Positions 13,085 to 13,937 of a DNA stretch of 13,937 bases are shown piece by piece (the stretch's first letter is position 1; each line of letters begins with the position of its first letter). Under the pieces are notes generated by a model. That model did not search any database, was not told where the DNA came from, and saw only the letters and a program-made list of their open reading frames with translations. This DNA is from an uncultured Oscillospiraceae bacterium (GTDB taxonomy: Bacteria; Bacillota; Clostridia; Oscillospirales; Acutalibacteraceae). Location of the stretch: positions 1 through 13,937 of the forward strand of contig URPG01000021.1 of assembly GCA_900549675.1 (NCBI GenBank). The letters are read 5' to 3'. The translations under genes and the position numbers were made by a program.

Positions 13085-13937
13085 TTTGTTATATATCCTT
13101 TCCAGATAGGTTTGTATGGATTCGTTTGTGTAAGTATCATCGGGTGCGTAAATGATCTGCTCTTTCGAGATAGCCGTTGTGTTCTTCAGGGCAGGGGAGT
13201 TGTTGATGACATCCTGAGCCGGAACAGAACTCGCTCTTTTGTCAGCAGAGAAGGACGCCTCGCGATCCAACATCATAATCCAATCCGGATTGCTTTGCAC
13301 AATGGCTTCTACAGAAATATCATCACCTTTATGATAGGAAGAAGCACCGTCAACATCTAATGCCGAAACTCATCCGAAAACGTCGTATATGGGGTCCAAA
13401 ACGCATCCGGAATAAGGGGCTGAAAAACCAATCTCTCCACCAGAAACCACAATGTTCATGATTTTGTCCCGTGCCATTATAGGCGGACTTAGCGGCTTGA
13501 ATGGCCTTATCGAAATCAGCATTCAGCTTCTGAGCAGCATCATTTTTATTGAATATTTTGCCTAGAATAGTGGCGGCATCCTTCAGACCATTTACCCAGC
13601 TATCCCCAGACTTTCCTGCTTCCTTCGAAAGCTCAAAGTTTAGGTCAACGACAGCCGCATTTGGTACTAGAGCTTTTATTTCATCATAGTATTCTACCAT
13701 AGTATTCTACGAATCTTTGACCAACAAGCACCAGTTCGGGTTCTACTGCTGCGATGACTTCCAGATTGGGTTCGCGGTAATCCCCGACATTTGACGATCT
13801 CAAAGAACAGGAGGTAATTATCAGCGCTTTTGGCACATGGACGCCGGAGATTTGTATTCTGCATAAAAATCTACGATGTTTCTTGCCGACCTGTTAAGTG
13901 GCAAGAGCAACCGTTTGTTGTTTGTCGGCGGGGCCGG
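13085..13937 (-). pseudogene. FatB-like siderophore-binding lipoprotein gene, multiply broken, runs off the window
   Basis: On the - strand, segments of one substrate-binding protein appear in changing frames: LPLNRSARNIVDF (near the window edge); ISGVHVPK and SSNVGDYREPNLEVIAAVEP, ELVLVGQRFVEYY; VEYYDEIKALVPNAAVVDLN, LSKEAGKSGDSWVNGLKDAA, ILGKIFNK; DKIMNIVVSGGEIGFSAPYS, PIYDVFG; TGA (about 13369-13371); VSALDVDGASSYHKGDDISV; NPDWIMMLDREASFSADKRA; YAPDDTYTNESIQTYLE. The order and motifs fit the FatB/YclQ TroA-like fold that captures ferric siderophores outside the membrane. Lesions: a shift near 13850, a 13-bp tandem duplication (13685-13710), a shift near 13470, TGA where Trp is usual (DVFGW), and loss of the stop before the permease. 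The signal peptide lies outside the window. Confidence 0.88.
13685..13710 (-). repeat. Perfect 13-bp tandem duplication inside the FatB-like gene
   Basis: CATAGTATTCTAC occurs twice in direct succession (13685-13697 and 13698-13710). On the coding strand this is GTAGAATACTATG repeated. Removing one copy restores the frame RFVEYYDEIKALV exactly, so the duplication is the cause of that frameshift. Confidence 0.95.

Noticed and set aside
13876..13937. A + strand gene starting MFLADLLSGKSNRLLF at the right edge
   Set aside because: No ribosome binding site precedes it, and the opposite strand reads LPLNRSARNIVDF, which fits the N-terminal part of the FatB-like protein. It is probably an antisense shadow.
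1..13937. CRISPR arrays, tRNA or rRNA genes
   Set aside because: No regularly spaced direct repeats, and no cloverleaf-like or ribosomal sequence, were seen on either strand.

Overview
The window looks like chromosomal accessory DNA from a low-GC Gram-positive bacterium, most likely a member of the Clostridia (Bacillota). Support comes from the A+T-rich codons, strong AGGAG-type ribosome binding sites, TAATG/ATGA start-stop overlaps, intrinsic terminators, and protein families that are common in clostridial genomes (GyrI-like sensors, DUF3788, AraC-GyrI and MerR-GyrI regulators, a DUF4368-type recombinase). The species cannot be named from the sequence.

Layout. (1) Positions 8-9902 hold a long run of closely spaced genes, all on the + strand: TetR regulator, alpha/beta hydrolase, four-helix membrane protein, two stand-alone GyrI-like proteins, a broken membrane protein, a broken DUF3788 gene, a broken ASCH-like gene, a 64-residue protein, a flavin split-barrel protein, MerR-GyrI, cupin, a 342-residue Cys-rich unknown, a broken aminoglycoside-phosphotransferase-like kinase, a broken PhnB/VOC gene, and a nucleotidyltransferase related to antibiotic adenylyltransferases. 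(2) Positions 9948-11949 hold two AraC-GyrI genes on the - strand. One is intact; in the other a frameshift separates the DNA-binding half from the sensor half. Each - strand gene ends in a hairpin. (3) Positions 12141-13937 are a scrapyard of mobile and transport DNA: a terminator, the tail of a large serine recombinase, the tail of an IS3-family transposase, and a badly damaged FatB/FatD-type siderophore uptake operon.

How the genes may work together. Five proteins carry or consist of the GyrI-like ligand-binding fold: two alone, one fused to MerR, two fused to AraC. They sit among putative small-molecule-modifying enzymes (hydrolase, kinase, nucleotidyltransferase, VOC protein, flavin protein). 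The reading I favour is an acquired xenobiotic-sensing and detoxification island. This is inference from family membership and context.

The most striking feature is decay. At least ten genes carry stops or frameshifts, and several lesions can be placed to the base because the reading frame resumes recognisably on the other side. Broken genes alternate with intact neighbours. Either this is a real eroding island or part of the pattern is assembly/sequencing error; remapping reads would decide. I found no CRISPR array, rRNA or tRNA.
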